Below are positions 40,209 to 48,676 of a DNA stretch of 64,000 nucleotides, in pieces. The DNA is from M30B53 sp964600785 (GTDB lineage: Bacteria; Planctomycetota; Planctomycetia; Pirellulales; UBA1268), in NCBI GenBank assembly GCA_964600785.1, contig CAZRKH010000091.1, positions 1 through 64,000 on the forward strand. The letters run 5' to 3'. The position numbers and the translations under genes are program-made. The notes under the pieces are model-generated. The model saw nothing but the letters and a program-made list of their open reading frames with translations, was not told the origin of the DNA and made no database searches. How positions within the stretch are numbered: position 1 is the first letter of the stretch; each line of letters starts with the position of its first letter.

Positions 40209-41780
40209 TCAGAATAGTTCGTCGGCCCGCCCGCCCTCTCGGATCGCGTCGAGCTGCTGTTGGATCTGGTCGAGCAGTTGGCCGGTGGCCTGCGACTCCT
40301 CGCTGCATTCATAGGCACCGAACAGCCGGCGGGCTTCGGCGAGCTTCTCGATCGCCGGCTTGAAGATTCCCAGGTGGGCCAGGGCATTGGCCTGGTTGAA
40401 GAGCACCCTGGAATGGGCCACCGGGTCGCGGGCCCGAGACCTCACCTCCAGCACCTGCTCGTAGGCCTCGACGGCGTTGGCCAGGTTCTCTCTGGGGTGC
40501 GACGAGGGCAGGTATTGCAGGGCATTGGCCAGATTCATCATCACGCTCGCCCAGCTGTCGGGATCCCGCTGGCGGTCACAGACTTCCAGAGCCCGGCGAA
40601 ACGACTGCACGGCGATGCCCGTCCTCAGCTGATCGCTCGACTCGCCGCGGGGCATCGCCAGATAGGCCAGTCCGAGGCCGTTTTGGATCTGCCCGAACCA
40701 TCCCGGACGGTTCTCGCGGTCGATGCCCGCCGCAAGGGCCCGCTGGTAGGCCTTGATCGCCTCGAGCAGCCCGCCCCGGCTGCCGGCGGCCGCGTGCTGG
40801 CGGGCCACGGCGAGCTTCATCCAGGCCTCCGCCTCGAGCAGCCCTCCCGCGGCGGCAGCGGCCAGTTCGGCGGCCTCGGCATACAACTCGCACAGTTCGC
40901 TCGGGGCTGTTTGCAGCGTGCCGGCCAGGTCAGCCCACTGGATCAGCAGCGTCGCGGCAAACACCGGCGAGGGCTCGCGGGCCACCCTCAAGGCCCGTTC
41001 GAGCAGCTCGCAGGCCGCGGGCACGTTATCCCGCTCAATCGCGGCCGCCGCGGCGGTGAGGCCGGCAAGGGCCGCCAGTTCTCCATCGAGTGTGCCCACG
41101 GGCGGTGGCTCACCGCTGAGGCCGTGCGCAAAAGCGGCGATCTGGCCGAGTTCCTCAAGCCACGCATCGCCGGCTCGTGCGAGGTCTGCGAGGCTCTCGG
41201 GTGTGCCGCTGATCACGAAGCGGTTGTAGGCGTCCAGCGGTGTGTTGCCGTGAATCGCCGCAGCCGCCGCGGGCAGGTCACCCTCTGCGGCAAGCCTGAA
41301 GAACCGCCAGGCCCGCGGAACGGGCGTGTTCGCCTCGCCCCGCAGCAGGCCCGCGAGCGGCTCGCTCGCTTCGCCACTCTCCAGCGGCGGCAGCAGCAGA
41401 TGCGAGGCTGGAAAGGGAAAGATGCCCACTGGCTGCGGCCGTGGCAGCCCGGCCGCGGCCAGGCCGACCCGCAGCCCGCCGGCCGACTCGTCCCAGACCG
41501 CGGTGTGGCAGCCGGTGGGCAGCTGGAAACCGAAGACCTCCGCCACCAGCACGCTGCGGTCGCCGGCGGCGTTGCGTTGCTTGAGGATCAGGCCCCCGGC
41601 GGCATTGCCCCGGGTGGGCAAAAGCAGGAGTGTGTGCCGCTTGACGAGGGCCACCAGGGCGTCGTCGGGAAAGAACCGCTCCGCGTCGGCCCGCCGCAGG
41701 CGGAGGTAGCCGTCGGCGGCAATTTCGAGGCTGCACTCCGCCGGCGGGGCGGGCGGGCTTGTTGTCTGGCTGCTCATCAC
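40209..41780 (-). CDS. TPR-repeat protein of the hydrogenase locus
   Basis: A 523-residue cytoplasmic protein. The N-terminal 95 or so residues form a distinct domain (ECSLEIAADGYLRLRRADAERFFPDDALVAL, TLLLLPTRGNAAGG, LKQRNAAGDRSVLVAEVFGF). The rest is helical: about 190-300 carries a linker with SGTPESLADLARAG, and from about 330 onwards are TPR-like pairs (AIKAYQRALAAGIDRENRPGWFGQIQNGLGLAYLA, SFRRALEVCDRQRDPDSWASVMMNLANALQYL, AVEAYEQVLEVRSRARDPVAHSRVLFNQANALAHLG) split as written. TPRs bind proteins, so a scaffold or maturation role is inferred. The start overlaps the protease stop by 4 bp. From memory, similar TPR genes accompany group 1h hydrogenases. Confidence 0.85.
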   Translation of the reverse strand: MMSSQTTSPPAPPAECSLEIAADGYLRLRRADAERFFPDDALVALVKRHTLLLLPTRGNAAGGLILKQRNAAGDRSVLVAEVFGFQLPTGCHTAVWDESAGGLRVGLAAAGLPRPQPVGIFPFPASHLLLPPLESGEASEPLAGLLRGEANTPVPRAWRFFRLAAEGDLPAAAAAIHGNTPLDAYNRFVISGTPESLADLARAGDAWLEELGQIAAFAHGLSGEPPPVGTLDGELAALAGLTAAAAAIERDNVPAACELLERALRVAREPSPVFAATLLIQWADLAGTLQTAPSELCELYAEAAELAAAAAGGLLEAEAWMKLAVARQHAAAGSRGGLLEAIKAYQRALAAGIDRENRPGWFGQIQNGLGLAYLAMPRGESSDQLRTGIAVQSFRRALEVCDRQRDPDSWASVMMNLANALQYLPSSHPRENLANAVEAYEQVLEVRSRARDPVAHSRVLFNQANALAHLGIFKPAIEKLAEARRLFGAYECSEESQATGQLLDQIQQQLDAIREGGRADELF

Positions 41781-42259
41781 CCGACCTCCGCGGTGAGCCG
41801 GGCGAGCAGTCGCTCGGCGAGCCGATCGACCGCCGCATCGACCGCGGGGGAGAGCCCTTCGCCCACCTCGTAGTTGACGCCTTCGATGAGGTAGGCGGTC
41901 ACGCTCGCGGGGTAGTCGTCCTTGAGCAGCCAGCGGGCAAAGGCGATCGCATGGTCCCAGCGGAAGGCATGGAGGTTGATGCTGCCCAGGGGGGGCAGAT
42001 TCTCAACCTCGTGGCCGGGCAGTTCGAAGGTCGCACCGGGGTCGCTGCCGGAGGAGCAGGCATCGACCAGGATCACCTCCGGCACGCCTCGCATCTGGAA
42101 GGCGACGTCCATCCCGCCGGTGCCGCCGTCGGCACACCGCACACCCACAGGCAGCCCCCGCTCCCAGAGCCGCCGGACCAGCACCGGCCCAGCCGCGTCG
42201 TCGCCCCGCAGCAGGTTGCCGCAGCCGATGACGAGCGTGCGGATCGGCCCGGAGTCCAT
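41777..42259 (-). CDS. [NiFe]-hydrogenase maturation protease (HupD/HyaD family)
   Basis: Endopeptidase (160 residues) that trims the C-terminal extension from the nickel-loaded large subunit. The nickel-sensing motif is IGCGNLLRGDDAAGP with Glu/Asp in the usual place (Asp at about 20); VILVDACSSGSDPG holds the second conserved Asp. The later His typical of the family is likely within LHAFRWDHA. It lies directly between hhyL and the TPR gene (3 bp from hhyL), as expected for a dedicated protease. It matches the presence of a 19-residue tail after the final His of the large subunit. Confidence 0.95.
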   Translation of the reverse strand: MDSGPIRTLVIGCGNLLRGDDAAGPVLVRRLWERGLPVGVRCADGGTGGMDVAFQMRGVPEVILVDACSSGSDPGATFELPGHEVENLPPLGSINLHAFRWDHAIAFARWLLKDDYPASVTAYLIEGVNYEVGEGLSPAVDAAVDRLAERLLARLTAEVG

Positions 42260-42262
42260 CGC

Positions 42263-43888
42263 TCACCCCATCTCGCCGATCCGGAACTTCGCCAGTTCGC
42301 GGCCGGTCTTGCCGTCGAAGGTGTGCACCGTGCAGACCAGGCAGGAGTCGTAGGAGCGGGCCACGTGGCCCATCTCCACCGGGTCGGTCGGGTCGGTGAT
42401 CGGCGAGCCGATGAACGACTGCTCCATCGGCCCGTGCACGTCCTTGCCGTCCTGCGGGCCGATGTTCCAGGCTGTCGGTGTGACCACCTGGTAGTTCTCG
42501 ATCTTGCCGTTCTCGATCACGATCCAGTCGGCGAGCGAGCCGCGGGCCGCCTCGGTGGCCCCAAAGCCCTTGCCGGAGGCGTGTTCCACCGGCTTGGTGT
42601 AGAAGTTTTCGTGGAGGTCAATTTCCGAGAGCCACTGCTGGGCGAGCTTGTAATACTTGCAGGCCTCGTGCATCCGGGCCATCACCCGCACCAGCACGCT
42701 CGGGCCGGCCTTGGTCACCGCATCGAGAAAGAGCGGGTCGAAATCCTGATGGGCCGCCGCTGCGGGCCTGCCCGCGATCACCTGCCGGGCCAGCGGCCCC
42801 GCCTCCAGTGGCATCGGCCCCTTGCCAGGCACCTCATAGCGAGGGCTCTTGGCCCAGGAATACTTGCCCTCTTTGTGACCCTCGGCCGGATCGATCGGGT
42901 CGGTGACACCCTCCCAGGGATGCAGGTAGGTGTCACCCCGGAAGAACGAATGGGCGGTACTCTCGCGGACATGCAGGTGGTCGAAGTCGTGAAACTCATC
43001 GCCATCGTAGACCCCGGCCCGGTTGATGAGGGCGGCATTGCGGCCTTCGATCGTGGGTCGTTCGTAGAGTTCCGGCTGGAAGTAGGTGCCGGTGGCGAGA
43101 AATTTCCCGCAGCCGCCGCCGAAGCGATCGAGCCCGATCGCCCTGGCGAAGTGCAGGAACATTCCGCAGTCGCTCCTCCGCTGGCTCTCGTTCTCTTCCG
43201 ACCAGGCCCAGACATCGTCCCAGGTCTTGTTCTCCATCCACCGCTCGATCGGGCAGCCGAGCCAGACCTTCTCCAGCCACTCCCGCTTCCAGTAGTCGAG
43301 AATTGCCGTGGCCCGGGTCACGTCGGAGAGGGTGGGGCCGCACATCACTCCGCCGGGGATCATGAAGCTCGAATGTGGCCACTGGCCACCGAAGATCGCG
43401 TAGACCTCCACCGGCTTGCCCGAGAGGGTCACTCCTGTCTCGTAGGAGGTACCCGTGAAGGGGGCGAACCGCCGCACGATCTCGTCGTATTCGGGCGCCG
43501 AGGCGTAGTTCTTGTTGGTCAGGTCGACGGCGAAGAGGGCATAGAACCACCGCGGGATCGACTGCAGGGTCTCGCAGCACTGACCGATGTTGCGAACCAG
43601 CGTCGCATTGCGGGGGACATGGGTCCGCCAGGCGGTGTCGAGGGCATAGGCGGCCTTGTAAAGATGGCTGCCCCCGCAGATGCCGCAGATGCGGGGCGTG
43701 ACGATCAGGCCGGCCTGCGGATCCTTTCCCTTGAGGATGATCTCGAAGCCGCGGAACATGCTCGCCTCGGTCCAGGCATCGGTGACGACACCGTCGGTGA
43801 CCTCGATCCTGAGGTCGAGGTCACCCTCGACGCGGCCCAGCGGGCTGATCCGCATCGGAGTGGTGGTCGATTCGGTGGCGGTGGCCAT
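42263..43888 (-). CDS. hhyL: [NiFe]-hydrogenase large subunit, group 1h-like
   Basis: Catalytic subunit (541 residues) holding the NiFe centre that splits H2. The N-terminal motif L1 is RICGICGGSH (Cys68, Cys71) and the C-terminal motif L2 is DSCLVCTVH (Cys516, Cys519). Ser replaces the Pro of the usual DPC, as in actinobacterial-type enzymes. A 19-residue tail TFDGKTGRELAKFRIGEMG after His522 is the probable cleaved extension. MRISPLGRVEGDLDLRIEV and NATLVRNIGQCCETLQSIPRW (as written in two blocks) resemble the group 1h enzymes of Streptomyces, Mycobacterium and Ralstonia, known from memory as oxygen-tolerant scavengers of trace H2. It follows the small subunit by 13 bp. Confidence 0.95.
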   Translation of the reverse strand: MATATESTTTPMRISPLGRVEGDLDLRIEVTDGVVTDAWTEASMFRGFEIILKGKDPQAGLIVTPRICGICGGSHLYKAAYALDTAWRTHVPRNATLVRNIGQCCETLQSIPRWFYALFAVDLTNKNYASAPEYDEIVRRFAPFTGTSYETGVTLSGKPVEVYAIFGGQWPHSSFMIPGGVMCGPTLSDVTRATAILDYWKREWLEKVWLGCPIERWMENKTWDDVWAWSEENESQRRSDCGMFLHFARAIGLDRFGGGCGKFLATGTYFQPELYERPTIEGRNAALINRAGVYDGDEFHDFDHLHVRESTAHSFFRGDTYLHPWEGVTDPIDPAEGHKEGKYSWAKSPRYEVPGKGPMPLEAGPLARQVIAGRPAAAAHQDFDPLFLDAVTKAGPSVLVRVMARMHEACKYYKLAQQWLSEIDLHENFYTKPVEHASGKGFGATEAARGSLADWIVIENGKIENYQVVTPTAWNIGPQDGKDVHGPMEQSFIGSPITDPTDPVEMGHVARSYDSCLVCTVHTFDGKTGRELAKFRIGEMG

Positions 43889-43901
43889 GGGGTTCTCCTG
43901 T

Positions 43902-44873
43902 TCAGACGACGAACATGTCTTCCTTGGTCCAGCGGGGGGCGGCGAGCTTGGCGGCAGCGGCGTGGGCGAGGTAGCTCAGTTTGCCGGTGCCGGTCTGGCC
44001 GTCCTGGGGGATCACGCCGGCGATCTTCTGGGTCTTGAAGACCGTGCCGGGCATCAGGTCGTAGAAGGGAAACTCCGGCTCGGTGCAGCCGGTGCAGGGC
44101 ATCCCCGCCCGGGTCTTCGACGACTGCCTGTTCCAGAGGATCCGATTGCAGGGGGAGTGGGTCATCGGCCCGCGGCAGCCAAATTCGTAGAACAGACAGC
44201 CGGTTCGCGTGCCCTGGCCGAACTCCTGGGTGTGCTGTTTGTATTCGTAGAACTGCACGCGGGTACAGCCGGTCTGGGTGAAGGTCTTGAAGAAAGTCTG
44301 CGGCCGCTGCAGATCATCCAGGGCGATGTCACCGGCCCGTCCGCTGGCGATCGCCACGAGGATCTGCGTGACCCAATCGGGATGGGCGGGGCAGCCGGGA
44401 ATGTTGATCACCGGCAGCCCCCACTTGCTCTTGAAGCCCGCCCCGAGATAGCCGCCGCGGTTCTTCTTGAGGTATTGCAGCCCGGTTGAATCGGAGGGGT
44501 TCGGCGCGGTCGCCGGGATGCCGCCCCAGCAGGCGCAGTCACCCAGGGCGACCACGGCATTGGCCACGCCGGAAAGTTCCGCCACCCACTCCTTCATCGG
44601 TCGGTCGGCAAACATGTTGAAGCGGCCGGTGCCGTGGGGCGCCTGGATGACGGTGCCCTCGAAAACGAAAATGTCGAGCTGTCGCCTGCCCGCGATGATG
44701 TCGCCGAGCATCGACTTGACATGGTCGCCCAACTCCAGGCCCAGCGAGGGATGCCAGAGCACGTCGATCCCGAAGTCGGTCACCAGGTCGCATGCGCTCG
44801 GCTCCTCGGCATTGAGAAACGACATCGTGTTGCCGCTGCAGGCGCCGCCCTGCAGCCAGAGAAGCGTGGCCAT
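43902..44873 (-). CDS. hhyS: [NiFe]-hydrogenase small subunit, group 1h-like
   Basis: Electron-relay subunit (323 residues) carrying three iron-sulphur clusters. No Tat signal precedes MATLLWLQGGACSGNTMSF, so the enzyme stays cytoplasmic or on the inner membrane face. Proximal-cluster ligands: Cys12 is present, but the usual C-x-x-C partner is Asn15. Cys113/115 (GDCACWGG) and Cys161 (PGCPAHPD) follow; Asp29 or Asp33 in ACDLVTDFG may supply the fourth ligand, as the 3Cys-1Asp site of the Ralstonia actinobacterial-type hydrogenase does. Cys203, 226, 233, 242, 260 and 263 serve the medial and distal clusters. It is first gene of the leftward unit, divergent from hypA. Confidence 0.95.
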   Translation of the reverse strand: MATLLWLQGGACSGNTMSFLNAEEPSACDLVTDFGIDVLWHPSLGLELGDHVKSMLGDIIAGRRQLDIFVFEGTVIQAPHGTGRFNMFADRPMKEWVAELSGVANAVVALGDCACWGGIPATAPNPSDSTGLQYLKKNRGGYLGAGFKSKWGLPVINIPGCPAHPDWVTQILVAIASGRAGDIALDDLQRPQTFFKTFTQTGCTRVQFYEYKQHTQEFGQGTRTGCLFYEFGCRGPMTHSPCNRILWNRQSSKTRAGMPCTGCTEPEFPFYDLMPGTVFKTQKIAGVIPQDGQTGTGKLSYLAHAAAAKLAAPRWTKEDMFVV

Positions 44874-45071
44874 GATTGTGCTCGCTATGCGGGTGAGGCG
44901 GGTGAGGCTCGGTGGTGCTGTGACGTCTCCGGAAGCCACACGAGGTCGCCTGGCGGCATCCGCCCTGAGCCCCGGCGGTGAATCGCACCCAATCCCTGAC
45001 GCCGCTAGATTATAGGGGAGCGTGTTTCTCGATTGCAAAACACCCCGGCTCACGCCGCCTCGGAGGCCGCC
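44874..45071. promoter_or_regulatory. Divergent control region between hhyS and hypA
   Basis: About 200 bp separating the leftward hydrogenase unit from rightward hypA-hypB; promoters for both should lie here. The AT-richer piece gccgctagattataggggagcg (around 45001-45022) could hold a -10 element for hypA and gtttctcgattgcaaaacacc follows, but no regulator operator is recognised. A weak Shine-Dalgarno, cggaggccgcc, precedes the hypA ATG. Confidence 0.45.
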
Positions 45072-45422
45072 ATGCACGAACTCTCGATCGCCACACGGCT
45101 GGTGGAAATGGTCGGCGAGCAGCTGGCTGCCAGCGGCGGGCGGGCCGGCAGGATCACCCTCCGGATCGGCCGGCTCTCCTGTGTCCACGAAGACTCGCTG
45201 CGGTTTTCCTTCGATCTGGTCCGCGAGGGGACCCCCGCGTCCGAGGCCACGCTCGAGATCGTGCAGCTTCCGGTGCGGGTCTATTGCCAGCGGTGCGATG
45301 ACGAGTTTGAACTGCCGGGAATCCAGCGATTCATCTGCCCGTCCTGCGGCAGGCCCAGCGGCGACATCCGCCAGGGCCGGGAGCTCGACTTGGAGTCGAT
45401 CGAAGTCCTCGAGACGACATGA
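45072..45422 (+). CDS. hypA: Hydrogenase nickel-insertion protein HypA
   Basis: Nickel chaperone (116 residues) that hands Ni to the large subunit with HypB. The N-terminus MHELSIA contains the nickel-binding His2; the zinc site is Cys72/Cys75 (CQRC) and Cys89/Cys92 (CPSC). Start at 45072 was fixed by the requirement that His2 follow the initiator Met. hypB follows after about 60 bp on the same strand. Confidence 0.97.
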   Translation: MHELSIATRLVEMVGEQLAASGGRAGRITLRIGRLSCVHEDSLRFSFDLVREGTPASEATLEIVQLPVRVYCQRCDDEFELPGIQRFICPSCGRPSGDIRQGRELDLESIEVLETT

Positions 45423-45485
45423 CGGCATGACGACATCAATCCGACACGAACCTGCAGAAACGCCACCAACCTGGAGAATTCCCGC

Positions 45486-46208
45486 ATGAGCCCCGCGTCT
45501 GACACCGCCTGTGGCCCCCGCATCCTCGAGGTGCGGACGAAAATCCTCAAAAAGAACGACGAACTCGCCCGCGAGATGCGGCACCGCTTCGAGGCGGCCG
45601 GTGTGCTGGTGGTCAACATGGTCTCGAGCCCCGGCACCGGCAAGACCTCGCTGCTCACCGAAACCCTGCGTCGGCTGCATGCGGCCGGTGAGCCGACCGC
45701 CGCGGTGGTGGGCGATCTCGAGACCGACAACGACGCCCGTCGGCTCGCCGAGAGCGGCGTGCCGGTGCGGCAGATCATGACCCACGGGCTGTGCCATCTG
45801 GAGGCGGACATGCTCCAGGCGGAGCTGGATGCCTGGCGGGCCGAGGGCCTCGGGGTCGAGAGCCTGCGGTATCTCTTCGTGGAGAACGTGGGCAATCTCG
45901 TCTGCCCGACGAGCTGGGATCTCGGAGAGTCGGTGCGTGCGGCGCTGCTCTCGGTGACCGAGGGGGAAGACAAGCCGCTGAAATACCCCGGCCTCTTCAA
46001 CACCGCCGACGTCGCCGTGATCACCAAGGCCGATCTGGCCGATGCCTGCGAGTTTGACCGGGGCTTGGCAATGGCCAACATCGAGCGGGTCCGGCCCGGC
46101 ATGCCGGTGATCGAGACGAGCATCAAGTCGGCCGCGGGGATCGACGAGTGGCTCGCGATCCTCGCTGAGCAGCGGGAGCGACTGGTTGAGGGCCGTGCGG
46201 GGGCCTGA
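45486..46208 (+). CDS. hypB: Hydrogenase nickel-insertion GTPase HypB
   Basis: GTPase of 240 residues that drives nickel delivery from HypA. The P-loop is VSSPGTGKTSLL (usually GSGKT), followed by VVGDLETDNDARR, TKADLAD (specificity NKAD-like), and the metal-binding stretch QIMTHGLCHLEADM, whose Cys-His pair binds the GTPase-domain nickel or zinc. There is no His-rich or CxxCGC N-terminal nickel-storage region, so it is a delivery-only HypB. KYPGLFNTADVAVITK is a family signature. It is the second gene of the hypAB pair and converges with the TolC-type gene, whose stop is about 10 bp away. Confidence 0.97.
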   Translation: MSPASDTACGPRILEVRTKILKKNDELAREMRHRFEAAGVLVVNMVSSPGTGKTSLLTETLRRLHAAGEPTAAVVGDLETDNDARRLAESGVPVRQIMTHGLCHLEADMLQAELDAWRAEGLGVESLRYLFVENVGNLVCPTSWDLGESVRAALLSVTEGEDKPLKYPGLFNTADVAVITKADLADACEFDRGLAMANIERVRPGMPVIETSIKSAAGIDEWLAILAEQRERLVEGRAGA

Positions 46209-46218
46209 CTGCCGAACC

Positions 46219-47790
46219 TCAGGGCAACACCCGCTCGCCGACGGCGGTGTTGAGCTGGAACATCGAGCGGCGGTGTCGCACCAGGGCCTCGAGATACTGT
46301 CTCGAGATCTCGCCGTAGGCCCGCTGAGCCTCGATCTTCGAGATCGTGCCGGCCGCGCCCGGTTCGGCACCCCGCAGGGCGAGTTCCAGGTTTTCCCGGG
46401 CCGCCGGAAGGATCTCCTCCTCGATCCGCCCGAGCGTCGCGAGCGTCACGTCGTAGGCCGCCTCGGCCCGCTGCACCTCGAGCATCACCTGCCGTTCGAG
46501 ATTGGCCAATTGGGACCTCGTCTGCAGCACGGTGTGTTCGGCCCGGGCGATGTTGCCCTGGTTGCGATTGAAGACCGGCAAGGGAAGCGTGCCCCCCATC
46601 GCCCAGGAGTAGGAGGCGCGGTCGCCGGGATCGAGGCCCTCCTGGGCGGTGAACGGCTGGTAGAGCAGGAAGGCATCGTCCATGCGATTGGCCCGGGCCA
46701 GCCGCACCTCCGAACGGGCCCGCTCGACGCCCAGGCGGAACGCCACCAGGTCGGGCCGGCAGGCCTGAGCGCGTGCCACGAGTTCGTTGACTGGGGGAAT
46801 CTGCAGCCGCTGCGAGCGGAGCCGGCCGCGGATCGGGAATGTTTCCGCCTCTTCCGGCGGGATTGCAAGCAGCGCCGCGAGGGTTCGCATCGCGTCGTCG
46901 TAGGTCTCCCGGGTCTCGAGCAGCGTGAGGTCGGTGCTGTCGATCTGAATCTCGACATTGTTGACCTCGGTCTGGTTCAGTTCACCCCGCTGCACGCGGG
47001 CCTCGGTGGCCCGCTTCTGTATCTCCAGATTCTCCATGCCCGCCTCGAGAAAACGGATCGAGGCTCGTGCCGCCAGCACGTCGGCCCAGGCCGTGTAGAG
47101 GTTGTCGATCTGGATCCGCACCGCATCCTGAAAGAGGGCCTCGGTGACCCGCTGGGCACGGGTTGCCACGTCGATCCGCCGCTGCCGCTTGTTGTTGATG
47201 TCGAGCGGCAGCGTGATGTTGGCGTCGTACTGCGTCGGCCCGCCACCGCTGCCGGCGAAATTGCCATACGGCACCATCGAGGCGTCGGTGTAGATCAGGG
47301 GATTGCCCCGCAGGCCGGCGGTCAGCAGGTCGGCCCTGGCTTTTGATATTTCCATTTCCTGGGCGCGGAGTTCGAGGTTCTGGCTCAAGAGCCGCTCGAT
47401 CGCCTCGGCGATCGTCATCCCGTCGGCCGGCTCGGGAATGATCGCCTCGGGCTGCCCCAGCCGGCCGCCGAGGGGCAGCGGTTCGGCCTCCCCGGCCACC
47501 GGCGAGAATGATTCGATTCTGACCACCGGTTCGGGCTTGAAGGGCTCCGGCGGCTGGGTGATCCCCCGCGGAACGCGGGGATAGTTCGGGCCCGGTCCGA
47601 CCGGAATCACCGCCTCGATCTGGCCGCCGCCGTCGATGTCGACCGCCCCGCTGGCTCCCGGCGGTGGCGGCAGGGGAGAGGCGGACGGATCACCCGGATC
47701 GGCCCCGGCAGGCGACGACGCCAGGCAGACCAGCAGGCAGCCGCAGGCAACCCGGGCGGCCGAAAGCGGGCTCGTCTGCTGGCGGTTCAT
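46219..47790 (-). CDS. TolC-family outer-membrane efflux protein
   Basis: Exported outer-membrane channel (523 residues) of the TolC/CusC type. A signal peptide (CLLVCLASSPAGADP) precedes a Pro/Glu-rich linker and the repeat of two coiled-coil hairpin and barrel units: GMTIAEAIERLLSQNLELRAQEMEISKARADLLTAG with NPLIYTDA, and a second NELVARAQACRPDL...RAEAAYDVTLATL. The Pro-rich start of about 65 residues is longer than usual. No membrane-fusion or RND pump gene lies next to it, so the partner efflux pump is elsewhere. It is followed by hypB in convergent orientation. Confidence 0.9.
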   Translation of the reverse strand: MNRQQTSPLSAARVACGCLLVCLASSPAGADPGDPSASPLPPPPGASGAVDIDGGGQIEAVIPVGPGPNYPRVPRGITQPPEPFKPEPVVRIESFSPVAGEAEPLPLGGRLGQPEAIIPEPADGMTIAEAIERLLSQNLELRAQEMEISKARADLLTAGLRGNPLIYTDASMVPYGNFAGSGGGPTQYDANITLPLDINNKRQRRIDVATRAQRVTEALFQDAVRIQIDNLYTAWADVLAARASIRFLEAGMENLEIQKRATEARVQRGELNQTEVNNVEIQIDSTDLTLLETRETYDDAMRTLAALLAIPPEEAETFPIRGRLRSQRLQIPPVNELVARAQACRPDLVAFRLGVERARSEVRLARANRMDDAFLLYQPFTAQEGLDPGDRASYSWAMGGTLPLPVFNRNQGNIARAEHTVLQTRSQLANLERQVMLEVQRAEAAYDVTLATLGRIEEEILPAARENLELALRGAEPGAAGTISKIEAQRAYGEISRQYLEALVRHRRSMFQLNTAVGERVLP

Positions 47791-47920
47791 CGGTCGGTGT
47801 CCTGCGGCGAGGGCTGCGTGTGCGGACGATTCTCCTGGCGAATCGACCCTGCGGGTCGTATCGATGATATCGGTCGTGCCGGCCCGGGGCCTTGAAAGCG
47901 TTTCGGCTGCCGAGTCGAGC

Positions 47921-48676
47921 TCAGAAAGAGCCCAGATTGAAGTTCACAAACGCCCCGAACGGCCCGACACCGATATTCATGCCCGAGGAACGCTGGGTGT
48001 CGGAGAACGGCGGCGAGCCATCGGCGTTGCCGCCGCGGTAGGGGGAGTAGGCCGCGGCGCGGCTACGGGAGGCGGCCGCGGCCGCGGAGGCGGCGGCTGT
48101 CTGCTGGCGGTTGGTGTCGGCCGCCTCGGCAAGGGCCTGCCGTCGCTCGTCGAAGGCCTGCTGACGCTGGCCGAGGGTGGCCCGCTTCCGGCCGATCCGG
48201 TCGATCTCCTGCTGCAGCTGGGCCGCCGACATCGACGCGGCGTCGGGAAGCTGGCGGAGCTCCGTCGCCCGCTTGCGGTCGGACATCACCGAGAGATACT
48301 CCCCCAGCCAGGCCTTGGCGTCGCGGGCCTCGGGGGTTTCCAGGATCGCGAGCTTGGCGTCGAGGTCGTCGAGGAGATACTCGAGTTCCGCCGCAGTCAT
48401 GGCCATCACCCGCTCGTTGAAGTCGGCCTTGATTCGGGCCACCTCCTGCGGCGTGTAGATCTGCTGGCTGTCGAGCCACTGGCCAAACTCGAAGATCGCC
48501 CGCTGCCAGCGATCGCCGTGCATGATCTCGGCCCGCCGGGCGAGGTCGTCATCGGCGGCGGCGGCCGGCTCGGCGGCGGCCGTGCTTCCGGCAAGCACGA
48601 CGGAAAAAATCGTCGCGGCTGCGGCGATGGGGAGCCGGAAGCGGGACAATGCGCGGGTGAGGGCATGTCGGGTCAT
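47921..48676 (-). CDS. Exported coiled-coil protein of unknown function
   Basis: A 251-residue protein with an N-terminal signal peptide ending SVVLAGSTAAAEPAAA (about 38). The body is predicted helical, with acidic-basic segments (YTPQEVARIKADFNERVMAM, LEYLLDDLDAKLAILETPE, QEIDRIGRKRATLGQRQQAFDERRQAL) and an Ala/Ser/Arg-rich linker AAASAAAAASRSRAAAYSPYRGG. A short Gly/Asn/Phe tail (MNIGVGPFGAFVNFNLGSF) ends in Phe, so an outer-membrane or periplasmic fate is possible. No family recognised. It overlaps the upstream SgcJ/EcaC-type gene stop by 4 bp and is read with it. Confidence 0.72.
   Translation of the reverse strand: MTRHALTRALSRFRLPIAAAATIFSVVLAGSTAAAEPAAAADDDLARRAEIMHGDRWQRAIFEFGQWLDSQQIYTPQEVARIKADFNERVMAMTAAELEYLLDDLDAKLAILETPEARDAKAWLGEYLSVMSDRKRATELRQLPDAASMSAAQLQQEIDRIGRKRATLGQRQQAFDERRQALAEAADTNRQQTAAASAAAAASRSRAAAYSPYRGGNADGSPPFSDTQRSSGMNIGVGPFGAFVNFNLGSF

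Noticed and set aside
45486..46208. HypB as a nickel-storage variant
   Set aside because: No His-rich or CxxCGC N-terminal region is present.
44874..46370. Upstream extension of the small-subunit reading frame through hypA and hypB
   Set aside because: This part is antisense to two clear genes and shows no hydrogenase homology; the start at 44873 gives the family N-terminus.
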